DNA of 64,000 nt from JBFXCS01 sp050181915 (lineage in GTDB: Bacteria; Actinomycetota; Thermoleophilia; Miltoncostaeales; Miltoncostaeaceae): contig JBFXCS010000003.1 of NCBI GenBank assembly GCA_050181915.1, positions 124,001 to 188,000 on the forward strand. Direction: 5' to 3'. Of this stretch, positions 33,072 through 41,923 are shown piece by piece. The number at the start of each line of letters is the position of its first letter. The first letter of the stretch is position 1. Below the pieces are notes generated by a model. It was not told the DNA's origin. It did no database searches and saw only the letters and a list, made by a program, of their open reading frames with translations. Both the position numbers and the translations under genes were made by a program.

Positions 33072-34451
33072 GTGCCCAACTCGATCGCACGCCCGACCAC
33101 CGCCCATGTACCGCTCGTCGAGGACCTGGAGGTCGCCTACCAGGACGTGCTGCGGCGCAACCCCGCCGAGGCCGAGTTCCACCAGGCCGTGCGCGAGGTG
33201 CTCGAGTGTCTCGGGCCGGTCATCGCCAAGCACCCGCAGTACGCCGAGGCGGCCATCATCGAGCGGCTGTGCGAGCCGGAACGCCAGGTCGCGTTCCGCG
33301 TCCCGTGGCAGGACGACGCCGGGCGCGTGCACATCAACCGCGGGTTCCGGGTGGGGTTCAACAGCGCGCTCGGCCCCTACAAGGGCGGGCTGCGCTTCCA
33401 CCCCTCCGTCAACCTCGGGATCATCAAGTTCCTCGGCTTCGAGCAGATCTTCAAGAACGCGCTGACGGGCATGCCGATCGGCGGCGGCAAGGGCGGCGCC
33501 GACTTCGACCCGAAGGGTCGCTCCGAGGACGAGATCATGCGCTTCTGCCAGTCGTTCATGACCGGCCTGCACCATCACGTGGGCGAGTACACCGACGTCC
33601 CCGCCGGCGACATCGGCGTGGGCGAGCGCGAGATCGGATACCTCTTCGGCCAGTACAAGCGGATCACGAACCGCTACGAGTCGGGCGTCCTGACCGGCAA
33701 GGGCCTCGGCATCGGGGGCGCCCGGGTGAGGCGCGAGGCCACCGGCTACGGCACCGCCGTGTTCGTCGAGGAGATGCTGCGCACGCGCGGGATGTCGCTG
33801 GAGGGCCGCCGCGTCGTGGTGTCGGGCTCCGGCAACGTCGCCATCTACGCCATCGAGAAGGTGGCGGCGCTCGGAGGCGTCTCGGTCGCCTGCTCCGACT
33901 CGGACGGCATGGTGATCGACGAGCGCGGGATCGACGTGGAGCTGCTGCGCCAGGTGAAGGAGGTCGAGCGCGCCCGCCTGTCCCAGTACGCGCTGCGCCG
34001 CGACGGCGCCCGCCACGTGCCCGGCGGCAACGTCTGGGACGTGCCGTGCGACGTCGCGATGCCCTGCGCGACGCAGAACGAGCTGGTGCAGCGCGACGCG
34101 GCGACGCTCGTCGGCAACGGCTGCATCGCGGTCGCCGAGGGCGCGAACATGCCCACCACGCCGGACGCGGTGCGGCTGTTCATCGACGCCGGAGTGCTGT
34201 TCGCGCCGGGCAAGGCCGCCAACGCCGGCGGCGTCGCCACGTCCGCGCTCGAGATGCAGCAGAACGCGTCGCGCGACTCGTGGACCTTCGAGTACAGCGA
34301 GGAGCGCCTCACCGAGGTGATGCGCGACATCCACCGGCGCTGCGCCGAGACGGCCGACGAGTACGGATCGCCGGGCAACTACGTCGCGGGCGCGAACATC
34401 GCCGGGTTCATCCAGGTCGCGGAGGGCATGCTCGCCCTGGGCCTCGTGTAG
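33072..34451 (+). CDS. gdhA: NADP-type glutamate dehydrogenase
   Basis: A 459-residue hexameric-type GDH that aminates 2-oxoglutarate. PYKGGLRFHPSVN, MPIGGGKGGADFDPKG (catalytic Lys region), PAGDIGVGEREIGY, VSGSGNVAIYA (dinucleotide fold) and KAANAGGVATSALEM are intact. Start GTG 33072 behind GGAGGA. Length and the ~50-residue N-terminal helix fit the bacterial S_50 NADP enzyme. It ends 73 bp before a small NTF2-like gene. Confidence 0.95.
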   Translation: MPNSIARPTTAHVPLVEDLEVAYQDVLRRNPAEAEFHQAVREVLECLGPVIAKHPQYAEAAIIERLCEPERQVAFRVPWQDDAGRVHINRGFRVGFNSALGPYKGGLRFHPSVNLGIIKFLGFEQIFKNALTGMPIGGGKGGADFDPKGRSEDEIMRFCQSFMTGLHHHVGEYTDVPAGDIGVGEREIGYLFGQYKRITNRYESGVLTGKGLGIGGARVRREATGYGTAVFVEEMLRTRGMSLEGRRVVVSGSGNVAIYAIEKVAALGGVSVACSDSDGMVIDERGIDVELLRQVKEVERARLSQYALRRDGARHVPGGNVWDVPCDVAMPCATQNELVQRDAATLVGNGCIAVAEGANMPTTPDAVRLFIDAGVLFAPGKAANAGGVATSALEMQQNASRDSWTFEYSEERLTEVMRDIHRRCAETADEYGSPGNYVAGANIAGFIQVAEGMLALGLV

Positions 34452-34524
34452 TGCCCGGCCGGCCTCTCGCGTCGCGGGCGTCGGCTACCGTGGGCCCGTT
34501 CCGCCCGCGACGCGAGAGGTCCCC

Positions 34525-34845
34525 GTGCCCACATCCCTCCCCGAGCCCGTCCAGCGCGTCATCGACGCCGTCAACGCCGGCGACGGCGACGCCTTCGTCG
34601 CCGCCTTCACCGAGATCGGGGCCGTCAACGACCGGGGGCGCGAGTTCCCGGGGAGGATGGCGATCCGGGAGTGGAGCGACGCCGAGCTGATCGGCAGGGG
34701 GGCGACCCTCGCGCCCACGGCCGCGACCGTCGAGGGCAACCGCGTGGCCGTGGTCGCCACGGTCGGCGGCGACGGCCTCGGGTCCGGCACCTTCACCTTC
34801 ACGCTCAGCGGCCCGCGGGTGAGCCGCATGGCGATCACCGAGTAG
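34525..34845 (+). CDS. SnoaL/NTF2-like small protein
   Basis: A 106-residue alpha+beta protein: PVQRVIDAVNAGDGDAFVAAFTEIGAVNDRG at the N-terminus and strands TVEGNRVAVVATV and GSGTFTFTLSG at the end, the pattern of the SnoaL-like NTF2 fold. GTG 34525 follows GAGAGGTCCCC. A TACCGT box at 34488-34493 may be its -10. Ligand or reaction unknown. Confidence 0.75.
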   Translation: MPTSLPEPVQRVIDAVNAGDGDAFVAAFTEIGAVNDRGREFPGRMAIREWSDAELIGRGATLAPTAATVEGNRVAVVATVGGDGLGSGTFTFTLSGPRVSRMAITE

Positions 34846-34852
34846 CGCCCCT

Positions 34853-34887
34853 CCGATGCCCCGCGCCGTTCGGGCGCGGGGCATCGG
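34853..34887. terminator. Strong hairpin terminator between the SnoaL-like gene and the MMPL gene
   Basis: CCGATGCCCCGCGCC (34853-34867) pairs perfectly over 15 bp with GGCGCGGGGCATCGG (34873-34887), loop GTTCG. It serves two convergent genes. Confidence 0.8.
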
Positions 34888-34897
34888 CCGGGCGGCC

Positions 34898-37033
34898 TCA
34901 GCGTCGCGAGGGCTCGGCGTCGAGGCGCGGCAGCGCCCGGTCGAGCCAGGCGGGGATCCACCAGTTGGCCCGGCCCATCAGCTGCATGACCGCGGGCACG
35001 AGCACCATCCGGATGACGGTGGCGTCGACGAAGATCGCCGTCGCCATCCCCACGCCGACCAGGATCAGGAAGACGTCGCCGCTCACCACGAAGGCGAGGA
35101 ACACGGCGACCATGATCGCCGCCGCCGCGGTGATAACGCGGGCCGTCGCGGCCAGGCCGGCGGTGACCGCCTCGCCGTTGTCGCGCCGGCGCAGGTACTC
35201 CTCCCGGACGCGCGAGAGCAGGAACACCTCGTAGTCCATGGAGAGCCCGAACAGGATCGCGAACATCATCACGGGGATGAACGGCGGCACCGGCGTCGGG
35301 GCGTCGATGCCCACCAGGCTCCCCGCCCGGCCGCCGTCGGCCACCAGGGCGACCGCCCCGTAGGCGGCGCCCACCGACAGCAGGTTCATCACCCCGGCCT
35401 TGAGCGCGATCAGCGGCGAGCGGAACGCCGCCAGCAGCAGGAGGAACGACACCCCGATGACCCCCGCCACGAACAGCGGCAGGCGCCCGGAGATCAGGTC
35501 GCTCTGATCGACGAGGGTGGCGGTGACGCCGCCGACCTCGGCCCTGACGCCGCTGCCGGCGAGGGCGGACGGCAGCACGTCGTCGCGCAGCCGGTGCACC
35601 AGCTCCGTGGTGGCCTCGTCCTGCGGGGCGGCGCGCGGCACCACCTGCACGATCGCGGCGTCGCCGGAGCGATTCGGGATCGCCGGGCTCACGGCGGCCA
35701 CGCCGGGGTCGCGGCGCATCGCCGCGACGGCGCGATCGAGGGCGGCCGGGTCGCCGGCGCCGGCCAGGTCGGCGGCCACCAGCAGCGGCCCGTTGGCGCC
35801 CGGGCCGAAGCCCCGCGCCACCAGCTCGTACGCCTCGCGGGTGGAGCTGCCGGCCGCGTCGTTGCCCTCGTCGGGGAAGCCGAGCCGCAGCCCCAGCACG
35901 GGCGACGCCAGGGCCACCAGCACGGCGGTCGCGGCGATCGCGGCGGTCCAGGGGCGGCGCCGCACCACCCGGCTCCAGCGGGCCGCGGGGGCCTGCCGGT
36001 CGACGCGCGGCGCGCGGGCGATGCCCGGGATGCGCAGGCGGTCGACGCGGCGGCCGGCCAGCGCGATCAGGGCCGGCAGCAGGCTCACCGACGCGGCCAT
36101 CACCACCAGCACGGACATGGCGGCGGCGACGGCGATGCCGTTGAGGAAGCCGATGCCCACGAGCATCAGCCCCATCACGCCGATCACGACGGTGCAGCCG
36201 GCGATGAGCACGCTGCGGCCGGCGGTGGCGACCGACTCGACGATCGCCTGCTCGGCGGTGCGGCCCGCCGCCAGCTCGGCGCGGTAGCGGGTGAGGATGA
36301 GCAGGGCGTAGTCGATGCCCACCCCGATGCCCAGCAGGGCCGCGATGGCGGGCGCGAACTCGGGCACGTCCAGCGCCAGGGCCACGACGCCGACCAGCGG
36401 GGCCGAGACGCCGAGGCCGACGAGGGCGGTGAGCAGGGGCAGGCCGGCCGCGACGACCGACCCGAAGGCGAGCAGCAGGATGATCGCCGCCGCGACGATG
36501 CCGACCATCTCCGGGCTGCCCGAGTCCTCGGCGTTGCGGATCACGAAGCCGCCCAGCTCGACGCGCAGCCCGTCGCCCCCGGCCGCCTCGGCCATGTCGA
36601 GCAGATCGCGGCCCAGGCCGCTCGGCGCGTCGTCGGCGGGCACGGACATGCGCAGCCGCGCCATGCCGACGGTGCCGTCGTCCGAGTAGCGGGCCGGCTC
36701 GGGGTCGTCGATGCCCGGCAGGGCGGCGGCGCGGTCGAGGAACTGCGCGATGCGGCGCTGCGCCCGGGGCGTCGTCACCCCGGCCGGGTCCTGCCACACC
36801 ACGGTGACCGCCTGGTCGGTCTGGCCGGGGAAGCGCTCGGCGATCAGGTCCGCCGCGGCCTTCGACTCCGATCCGGGCGTGCCGAAGTCGGCGTCCGAGC
36901 TGCCGGCGACGCGCGGGGCGATCGCGATGACCGCGGCGAGCAGGGCGATCCAGGCGAGGATCATGCGGCCGCGGCGACGGTGGGCGAGCCGCGCGAGGCG
37001 GGCCAGCGGCCCGGTGCGTGTATCCGGTGACAT
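34898..37033 (-). CDS. MMPL/RND-family membrane transporter
   Basis: A 711-residue protein with about 12 membrane segments in two repeats, each starting with one segment, a large external loop and five more segments. The MmpL Asp-Tyr motifs GIDYALLILTRYR and GLSMDYEVFLLSRVR, used in proton coupling, are both present. ATG 37031-37033 follows AAGGGA. Family members export lipids or drugs. The divergent two-component system may regulate it. Confidence 0.9.
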   Translation of the reverse strand: MSPDTRTGPLARLARLAHRRRGRMILAWIALLAAVIAIAPRVAGSSDADFGTPGSESKAAADLIAERFPGQTDQAVTVVWQDPAGVTTPRAQRRIAQFLDRAAALPGIDDPEPARYSDDGTVGMARLRMSVPADDAPSGLGRDLLDMAEAAGGDGLRVELGGFVIRNAEDSGSPEMVGIVAAAIILLLAFGSVVAAGLPLLTALVGLGVSAPLVGVVALALDVPEFAPAIAALLGIGVGIDYALLILTRYRAELAAGRTAEQAIVESVATAGRSVLIAGCTVVIGVMGLMLVGIGFLNGIAVAAAMSVLVVMAASVSLLPALIALAGRRVDRLRIPGIARAPRVDRQAPAARWSRVVRRRPWTAAIAATAVLVALASPVLGLRLGFPDEGNDAAGSSTREAYELVARGFGPGANGPLLVAADLAGAGDPAALDRAVAAMRRDPGVAAVSPAIPNRSGDAAIVQVVPRAAPQDEATTELVHRLRDDVLPSALAGSGVRAEVGGVTATLVDQSDLISGRLPLFVAGVIGVSFLLLLAAFRSPLIALKAGVMNLLSVGAAYGAVALVADGGRAGSLVGIDAPTPVPPFIPVMMFAILFGLSMDYEVFLLSRVREEYLRRRDNGEAVTAGLAATARVITAAAAIMVAVFLAFVVSGDVFLILVGVGMATAIFVDATVIRMVLVPAVMQLMGRANWWIPAWLDRALPRLDAEPSRR

Positions 37034-37212
37034 GACCGTCCCTTCGGTGGTGGTTCGTCCGCCGCCACGCTCCCGCGCGGCCGGAGGCGCGTCGTCGCCC
37101 GGCCGGCGGCACCGCCGCTGCGCCGCCCGGCCCATCCGGCCCGGCGCCGCTACTCCCCCGGGCGTACGCCGCGCTGCGCCCGCCGGCCGGTGCCGATCGG
37201 CGCGCGGTGTCC

Positions 37213-37224
37213 TACGGTCTCGTC
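37213..37224 (+). promoter_or_regulatory. Leaderless promoter (TACGGT, N6, GTG) of the sensor kinase at 37225
   Basis: TACGGT (37213-37218) lies exactly six bases before GTG 37225; there is no SD. This decides the start of the kinase against the upstream GTG 37207. Confidence 0.6.
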
Positions 37225-38346
37225 GTGAGGATCGCCCGGCTCGACATCCGCCCGCGAGAGGTCGTCGCGGCCGTCGCCGTCGCCGCCTTCCAGGCCGGCG
37301 CCACGACGGCGGCCTCCCACGGCCAGGGCGACCGGCGCGGCCTTGACGCCCTGGCCTACGCGCTGCTGATCGCGGGGCCGCTGCTGCTCGTGCTGTGGCG
37401 CGCCGCCACAGTGCCGACGCTGGCCGCGATCACCGGCATCACGAGCGCCTACGTCGCCCTCGACTACGCCTACGGGCCGTTCGTGGTGGCCTTCGCGCTG
37501 GCGGTGGTGGGCGCGGTGGTGCGCGGCCACCGCGCGCCGGCCGTCGCGGCCGCACTCGTCCTCTACGCCGTCGCGATGCTCGCCGACGACGACGGGCCCA
37601 CCCTGCCCGCGATCGTGGCCGTCGCCGCCTGGCTGCTGATCGTGCTGGGCGTCGGCGAGCTGGTGCGCACGCGCCTGGAGCGCCGCCGCGAGGCCGAGCA
37701 GGCCCGCGCCGAGGAGGCCCGCCGGCGGGCCGGCGAGGAGCGCCTGAGGATCGCCCGCGACCTGCACGACGTGCTCGCCCACAGCCTCTCCCTCATCAAC
37801 GTGCAGGCGGGCGTCGCCCTGCACCTGATCGACGAGCGGCCCGAGCAGGCCCGCACCGCCCTGGCCGACATCACCCGGGTCAGCCGCGAGGCGCTGGGCG
37901 AGGTGCGCGGCACCCTCGCGGCGCTGCGCAACCCCGGCGACGACGCGCCGCGCGCGCCCGGGCCGGGCCTCGCCGGCCTGGACGAGATGCTCGAGCGGGT
38001 GCGCGCCGCCGGCCTGCGGGTGAGCGCCCGCACGCAGGGCCGGCAGCGGCCGCTGCCGGCCGGCGTCGACCAGGCCGCCTTCCGCATCGTGCAGGAGGCG
38101 CTCACCAACGTGCGCCGCCACGGCGGCGGCGCCGCCGCCGCGGTATCGATCTCCTACGAGGATGAGGAGCTGACGGTGAGGATCGACGACGACGGCCCCG
38201 GCCCGGCGCCCGGGGCGACGGGCGGCAGCGGCATCGTGGGGATGCGCGAGCGGGCGGCCGCCCTGGGCGGCCGCCTGGAGGCCGGGCCGGGGCCCGACGG
38301 CGGGTTCCGGGTGGAGGCGCGGCTGCCGATCGGGGGCGCGACGTGA
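37225..38346 (+). CDS. Sensor histidine kinase (HisKA_3, DesK/NarX-like)
   Basis: A 373-residue kinase with four to five membrane segments in residues 10-145, a coiled coil (RTRLERRREAEQARAEEARRRAGEERL), HisKA_3 motif IARDLHDVLAHSLSLI (phospho-acceptor His) and HATPase (RIDDDGPGPAPGATGGSGIVGMRERA). The start is GTG 37225 from the promoter position. Its stop overlaps the response regulator GTG by 4 bases. It is divergent from the MMPL transporter. Confidence 0.88.
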   Translation: MRIARLDIRPREVVAAVAVAAFQAGATTAASHGQGDRRGLDALAYALLIAGPLLLVLWRAATVPTLAAITGITSAYVALDYAYGPFVVAFALAVVGAVVRGHRAPAVAAALVLYAVAMLADDDGPTLPAIVAVAAWLLIVLGVGELVRTRLERRREAEQARAEEARRRAGEERLRIARDLHDVLAHSLSLINVQAGVALHLIDERPEQARTALADITRVSREALGEVRGTLAALRNPGDDAPRAPGPGLAGLDEMLERVRAAGLRVSARTQGRQRPLPAGVDQAAFRIVQEALTNVRRHGGGAAAAVSISYEDEELTVRIDDDGPGPAPGATGGSGIVGMRERAAALGGRLEAGPGPDGGFRVEARLPIGGAT

Positions 38347-39011
38347 TCCGGGTGCTGCTGGCCGACGATCAGGCGCTGGTGCGCGCCGGCTTCCGGGCGC
38401 TGCTCGACGCCCAGGACGACGTGGAGGTGGTGGGCGAGGCGGCCGACGGCGAGGAGGCCGTCACCCTGGCCCGGCGCCTGGTGCCCGACCTGGTGCTGAT
38501 GGACATCCGCATGCCGCGGCGGGACGGGCTGGCCGCGACCCGGGCGATCGCCGCCGAGCCGCGGATGGCCGGCGTGCGCATCGTGATCCTCACCACCTTC
38601 GAGCTCGACGAGTACCTCTACGAGGCCCTCCGCATCGGGGCCTCCGGCTTCCTGCTGAAGGACACCGAGCCGGCCGAGCTGCTGCGCGGGGTGCGGGCCG
38701 TCGCGCGGGGCGAGGCGCTGCTGTCGCCGCGCGTCACCCGCCGCCTGATCGAGGAGTTCGCGAGCCGGGCCAAGCGGCCGCCGCCCTCCTCGGAGCTCGA
38801 GCGGCTCACCGCGCGCGAGCGGGAGGTGATGGCCCTCGCGGCGGAGGGGCTGTCGAACGACGAGATCGCCGAGCGCCTCGTGGTGAGCCCCGCGACGGCG
38901 AAGACCCACGTGAGCCGGGCGATGGTCAAGCTCGGCGCCCGCGACCGCGCCCAGCTCGTGGTGATCGCCTACGAGTCCGGGCTGGTGCGCCCCGGCTGGG
39001 CCGACTCGTAG
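38343..39011 (+). CDS. NarL/LuxR-type response regulator
   Basis: A 222-residue partner of the preceding kinase. Receiver: LLADDQALVRAGFRALL, VLMDIRMPRRDG (phospho-acceptor Asp), ILTTFELDEYLYEAL and FLLKDTEP. Output: LTAREREVMALAAEGLSNDEIAERLVVSPATAKTHV, LuxR helix-turn-helix. Its end overlaps the convergent TetR gene by 43 bp, so full-length transcripts of the two are mutually antisense. Confidence 0.92.
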   Translation: MIRVLLADDQALVRAGFRALLDAQDDVEVVGEAADGEEAVTLARRLVPDLVLMDIRMPRRDGLAATRAIAAEPRMAGVRIVILTTFELDEYLYEALRIGASGFLLKDTEPAELLRGVRAVARGEALLSPRVTRRLIEEFASRAKRPPPSSELERLTAREREVMALAAEGLSNDEIAERLVVSPATAKTHVSRAMVKLGARDRAQLVVIAYESGLVRPGWADS

Positions 39012-39553
39012 TCGATCAGCCGGGCGGCGGCAGCCCGCGCCCGCGCCGCCGGCTCGGGGGTGCCGAAGATCGCCGCGGTCACCATCGCGCCCTCGGCCAG
39101 CAGCAGCAGCTCCTCGGCCAGCCCGGGCGGCAGGCCCGCGTCGGCGACCCAGCCGCCGAGGTCGGCGCGGAAGCGGCTCTTGTGGTCGCGGGCCCGGGCG
39201 GCGATGGCCGGCGAGGTGGCGCCCATCTCGCCGTACGAGTTGATCCAGGCGCAGCCCCGGAAGCCGGGCTCGGCGAACCACAGCCCCAGCCAGTCGAAGA
39301 CCGCCAGCAGGCGCTCGCGCGGGTCGGACGCGCCGGCGACGTGGGCGGCGAGGCGCCCCCGCCAGGCCCGGTCGCGGCGATCGAGCACGGCGACCACCAG
39401 CTCCTCCTTGGAGGGGTAGAGCCGGTACAGCAGCTTCAGCGACACGCCCGCCCGGGCGCGCAGCTCGTCCATGCCCACCGCCCGGATGCCGCGCCCGTAG
39501 TAGAGCTCCTCGGCGGCGTCGAGGATGCCGCTGCGCGCCCTGTCGTCGTCCAT
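38969..39553 (-). CDS. TetR/AcrR-family repressor
   Basis: A 194-residue regulator with an N-terminal TetR helix-turn-helix (ILDAAEELYYGRGIRAVGMDELRARAGVSLKLLYRLYPSKEELV) and a C-terminal ligand domain (YtkR-like). It is divergent from a DUF1348 gene, and two near-identical palindromes in the spacer are its likely operators, giving auto-repression and control of the neighbour. Confidence 0.9.
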   Translation of the reverse strand: MDDDRARSGILDAAEELYYGRGIRAVGMDELRARAGVSLKLLYRLYPSKEELVVAVLDRRDRAWRGRLAAHVAGASDPRERLLAVFDWLGLWFAEPGFRGCAWINSYGEMGATSPAIAARARDHKSRFRADLGGWVADAGLPPGLAEELLLLAEGAMVTAAIFGTPEPAARARAAAARLIDYESAQPGRTSPDS

Positions 39554-39569
39554 CGCGCCCCCTTGACCG

Positions 39570-39585
39570 GAGAACGATCGTTCTC
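39570..39585. promoter_or_regulatory. TetR operator 1
   Basis: GAGAACGATCGTTCTC, a perfect 16-bp palindrome, 17 bp upstream of the TetR start. Confidence 0.75.
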
Positions 39586-39601
39586 TAGCGTAGCGGCTCC
39601 C

Positions 39602-39621
39602 GAGAGAACGGTCGTTCTCTC
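39602..39621. promoter_or_regulatory. TetR operator 2
   Basis: GAGAGAACG-GT-CGTTCTCTC, palindromic apart from the central pair; 26 bp upstream of the DUF1348 start and 32 bp (three helical turns) from operator 1. TAGCGT at 39586-39591 between them may be a -10. Confidence 0.75.
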
Positions 39622-39646
39622 ACCATTCCCGCCGCCGGGGGACGCC

Positions 39647-40105
39647 ATGACCGACCGACCGCCGCTGCCGCCCTTCACCCGCGAGACCGCGATGCAGAAG
39701 GTGCAGGGCGCCGAGGACGCCTGGAACACCCGCGACCCCGAGCGGGTCAGCCTCGCCTACAGCGAGGACTCGCGGTGGCGCAACCGCGACAGCTTCGTAG
39801 AGGGGCGGGCCGAGATCGCCGAGCTGCTGGCCTCCAAGTGGGCCCGCGAGCTCGACTACGCCCTGCGCAAGTCGATGTGGGCCTTCGAGGGGAACCGCAT
39901 CGCCGTGCGCTACCAGTACGAGTCGCACGACGCCGACGGCCAGTGGTGGCGCAGCTACGGCAACGAGCTGTGGGAGTTCGACGAGCACGGCCTGATGCGC
40001 CGCCGCGAGGCGAGCATCAACGACGTGCGCATCGACGCGTCCGAGCGCTGGATCTTCGGCCCCCGGCCCGCCGACCAGCACGGGGTGGACTTCCCGCTGC
40101 GCTGA
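39647..40105 (+). CDS. DUF1348 NTF2-like protein
   Basis: A 152-residue protein strongly matching DUF1348 (SnoaL-like): PPFTRETAMQKVQGAEDAWNTRDPERVSLAYSEDSRWRNR, WARELDYALRKSMW, RYQYESHDADGQWWRSYGNE and INDVRIDASERWI. ATG 39647 follows GGGGGAC. Family function is unproven. The TetR operators in front of it imply induction by a small molecule. Confidence 0.87.
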   Translation: MTDRPPLPPFTRETAMQKVQGAEDAWNTRDPERVSLAYSEDSRWRNRDSFVEGRAEIAELLASKWARELDYALRKSMWAFEGNRIAVRYQYESHDADGQWWRSYGNELWEFDEHGLMRRREASINDVRIDASERWIFGPRPADQHGVDFPLR

Positions 40106-40198
40106 CCCGGGGCGGCCCCGCCCGCTCCGTAGTCGACCGCAGCGCCGATCGGCGTGCTCGCCGATACCGCTCGCCCGCCCCTGCGGCAGGCTCGCGAC

Positions 40199-41116
40199 AT
40201 GCACACGCCCCCGTCCCCGCCCCTCCGGACGGTCGGCCTGACCAAGGACTTCGGCGGCGGGCGCGGCGTCTTCGGCCTCGACCTGGAGCTGCGCCCCGGG
40301 GAGGTGCTCGGCTACCTGGGGCCGAACGGCGCGGGCAAGACCACCACGATCAGGATGCTCCTCGACCTGCTGCGGCCCACCGCGGGGCGCGTCGAGCTGT
40401 TCGGGCTCGATCCACGCCGCGAGGGCGTCGCCGCACGGCGGCGCGTGGGCTACCTGCCCGGCGAGCTCGCGCTCTACGAGTCGATGACCGGCGCCGCCCT
40501 GCTCGACTACTTCGCCGACCTGCGCGGCGCCGGCCGCGAGGAGAGCCGGCGGCTCGCCGAGCGCCTGGGCCTCGACCTCTCCCGCCCGATCCACGAGCTG
40601 TCGCGCGGCAACAAGCAGAAGGCGGGCCTGATCCAGGCCCTGATGCACCGGCCCGACCTGCTGGTGCTCGACGAGCCGACGTCGGGCCTCGACCCGCTCG
40701 TCCAGCGCGAGTTCCATCGCATCGTGCGGGAGGCGGCCGACGAGGGGCGCACCGTGCTGCTGTCGTCCCACACCCTCTCGGAGGTCGAGCGGATCGCCGA
40801 CCGCGTCGCGATCCTGCGCGAGGGGCGGCTGCTGCTGGTCGAGGACATCGGCGCCCTCAAGACGCGCGCCACGCGGCGCATCGAGCTGCGCTTCGCCGCC
40901 CCGGCGCCGGCCGCGGCCTTCCGCGACCTGCCCGGCGTGCGCGCCGTCGAGGTCGAGGGCGACGCCGTGCGGCTCACGGTCGACGGACCCATCGACCCGG
41001 TGGTGAAGGCCGCGGCGGCCTTCGAGACCCTCGACGTCGTGAGCCACGAGGCCGACCTCGAGGCGATCTTCCTCGGGCTCTACCACGACGGCCCCGACGC
41101 GGCGCAGGCCGCGTGA
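40199..41116 (+). CDS. ABC transporter ATP-binding protein (ABC-2 exporter)
   Basis: A 305-residue ATPase: Walker A GPNGAGKTTT, GYLPGELALYESMTG in the Q-loop region, signature LSRGNKQKAGLIQAL (LSRGN variant of the LSGGQ motif), Walker B LLVLDEPTSGLD and H-loop LSSHTLSEVE, followed by a C-terminal extension. ATG 40199 was chosen; GTG 40154 is possible. Its stop overlaps the permease GTG. Together they form an exporter of unknown substrate. Confidence 0.9.
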   Translation: MHTPPSPPLRTVGLTKDFGGGRGVFGLDLELRPGEVLGYLGPNGAGKTTTIRMLLDLLRPTAGRVELFGLDPRREGVAARRRVGYLPGELALYESMTGAALLDYFADLRGAGREESRRLAERLGLDLSRPIHELSRGNKQKAGLIQALMHRPDLLVLDEPTSGLDPLVQREFHRIVREAADEGRTVLLSSHTLSEVERIADRVAILREGRLLLVEDIGALKTRATRRIELRFAAPAPAAAFRDLPGVRAVEVEGDAVRLTVDGPIDPVVKAAAAFETLDVVSHEADLEAIFLGLYHDGPDAAQAA

Positions 41117-41907
41117 CCGTCCTCGTCCGCTCCCTGCGCGACCAGCGCCGCTCCACCATCTGGTGGATCGCCGGGCTGCTCGCCCTGGCCGCCCTCGTCA
41201 TGGCCTTCTACCCCACCGTGCGCGACGACCCGTCGCTGGACGATCTGGTCGAGAGCTACCCCGAGGCGCTGCGGGCCCTGATGGGCGGCGCCGAGTCGCT
41301 CGACTACAGCTCGGCCGCCGGCTACCTCAACCAGGAGATCCTGTCGTTCGTCGCCCCGATCGCCCTGGCGATATTCGCCATCGGCCACGGCGCGTCGGCC
41401 GTCGCCGGCGAGGAGGACCGGGGCATCCTCGACCTGCTCCTCGCGGCGCCGATCTCGCGCACCCGGGTGGTGGTCGAGAAGCTGGGGGCGCTGGTCGCGC
41501 TCACCGCCGCGCTCGGCCTGACGCTGTGGGCCGGCCTGGTCGCGCTGGCGGCGGCGGTCGGCATGTCGATCGCCGCCGGCCGCCTGGCCGCCGCGGTGCT
41601 GGCGCTGGTGCTCCTCACCCTCGTCTACGGCTCGCTCGCCCTCCTCGCGGGGTGCGCGACCGGCCGGCGCGGGGTAGCGATCGCGGTCTCCTCCGGCGCC
41701 GCGGTGCTCGGCTACCTCCTGAACGCGCTCGGCACCCTGGCCGATTCCCTCGAGCCGTGGCGGGTGATCTCGCCCTTCTTCCACTACGCCGACCCCGACG
41801 TGGTTCGCCACGGCCTCGATCCGGTGAACACGCTCGTGCTGGCGGGGATGGCGCTCGCGCTGGCGGCGCTGTGCCCGATCGCCTTCGCGCGCCGCGACAT
41901 CCGCTGA
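41113..41907 (+). CDS. ABC-2 permease with internal ABC transporter subunit (BcrB/NosY-like)
   Basis: A 264-residue membrane protein with six hydrophobic segments. AGEEDRGILDLLLAAPISRTRVVVEKL is the conserved cytoplasmic loop of ABC-2 permeases; PWRVISPFFHYADPDVVRHGLD precedes the last segment. GTG 41113 overlaps the ATPase stop (GTGA). Confidence 0.88.
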   Translation: MTVLVRSLRDQRRSTIWWIAGLLALAALVMAFYPTVRDDPSLDDLVESYPEALRALMGGAESLDYSSAAGYLNQEILSFVAPIALAIFAIGHGASAVAGEEDRGILDLLLAAPISRTRVVVEKLGALVALTAALGLTLWAGLVALAAAVGMSIAAGRLAAAVLALVLLTLVYGSLALLAGCATGRRGVAIAVSSGAAVLGYLLNALGTLADSLEPWRVISPFFHYADPDVVRHGLDPVNTLVLAGMALALAALCPIAFARRDIR

Positions 41908-41923
41908 GAGGGAGCGCCCCGGC

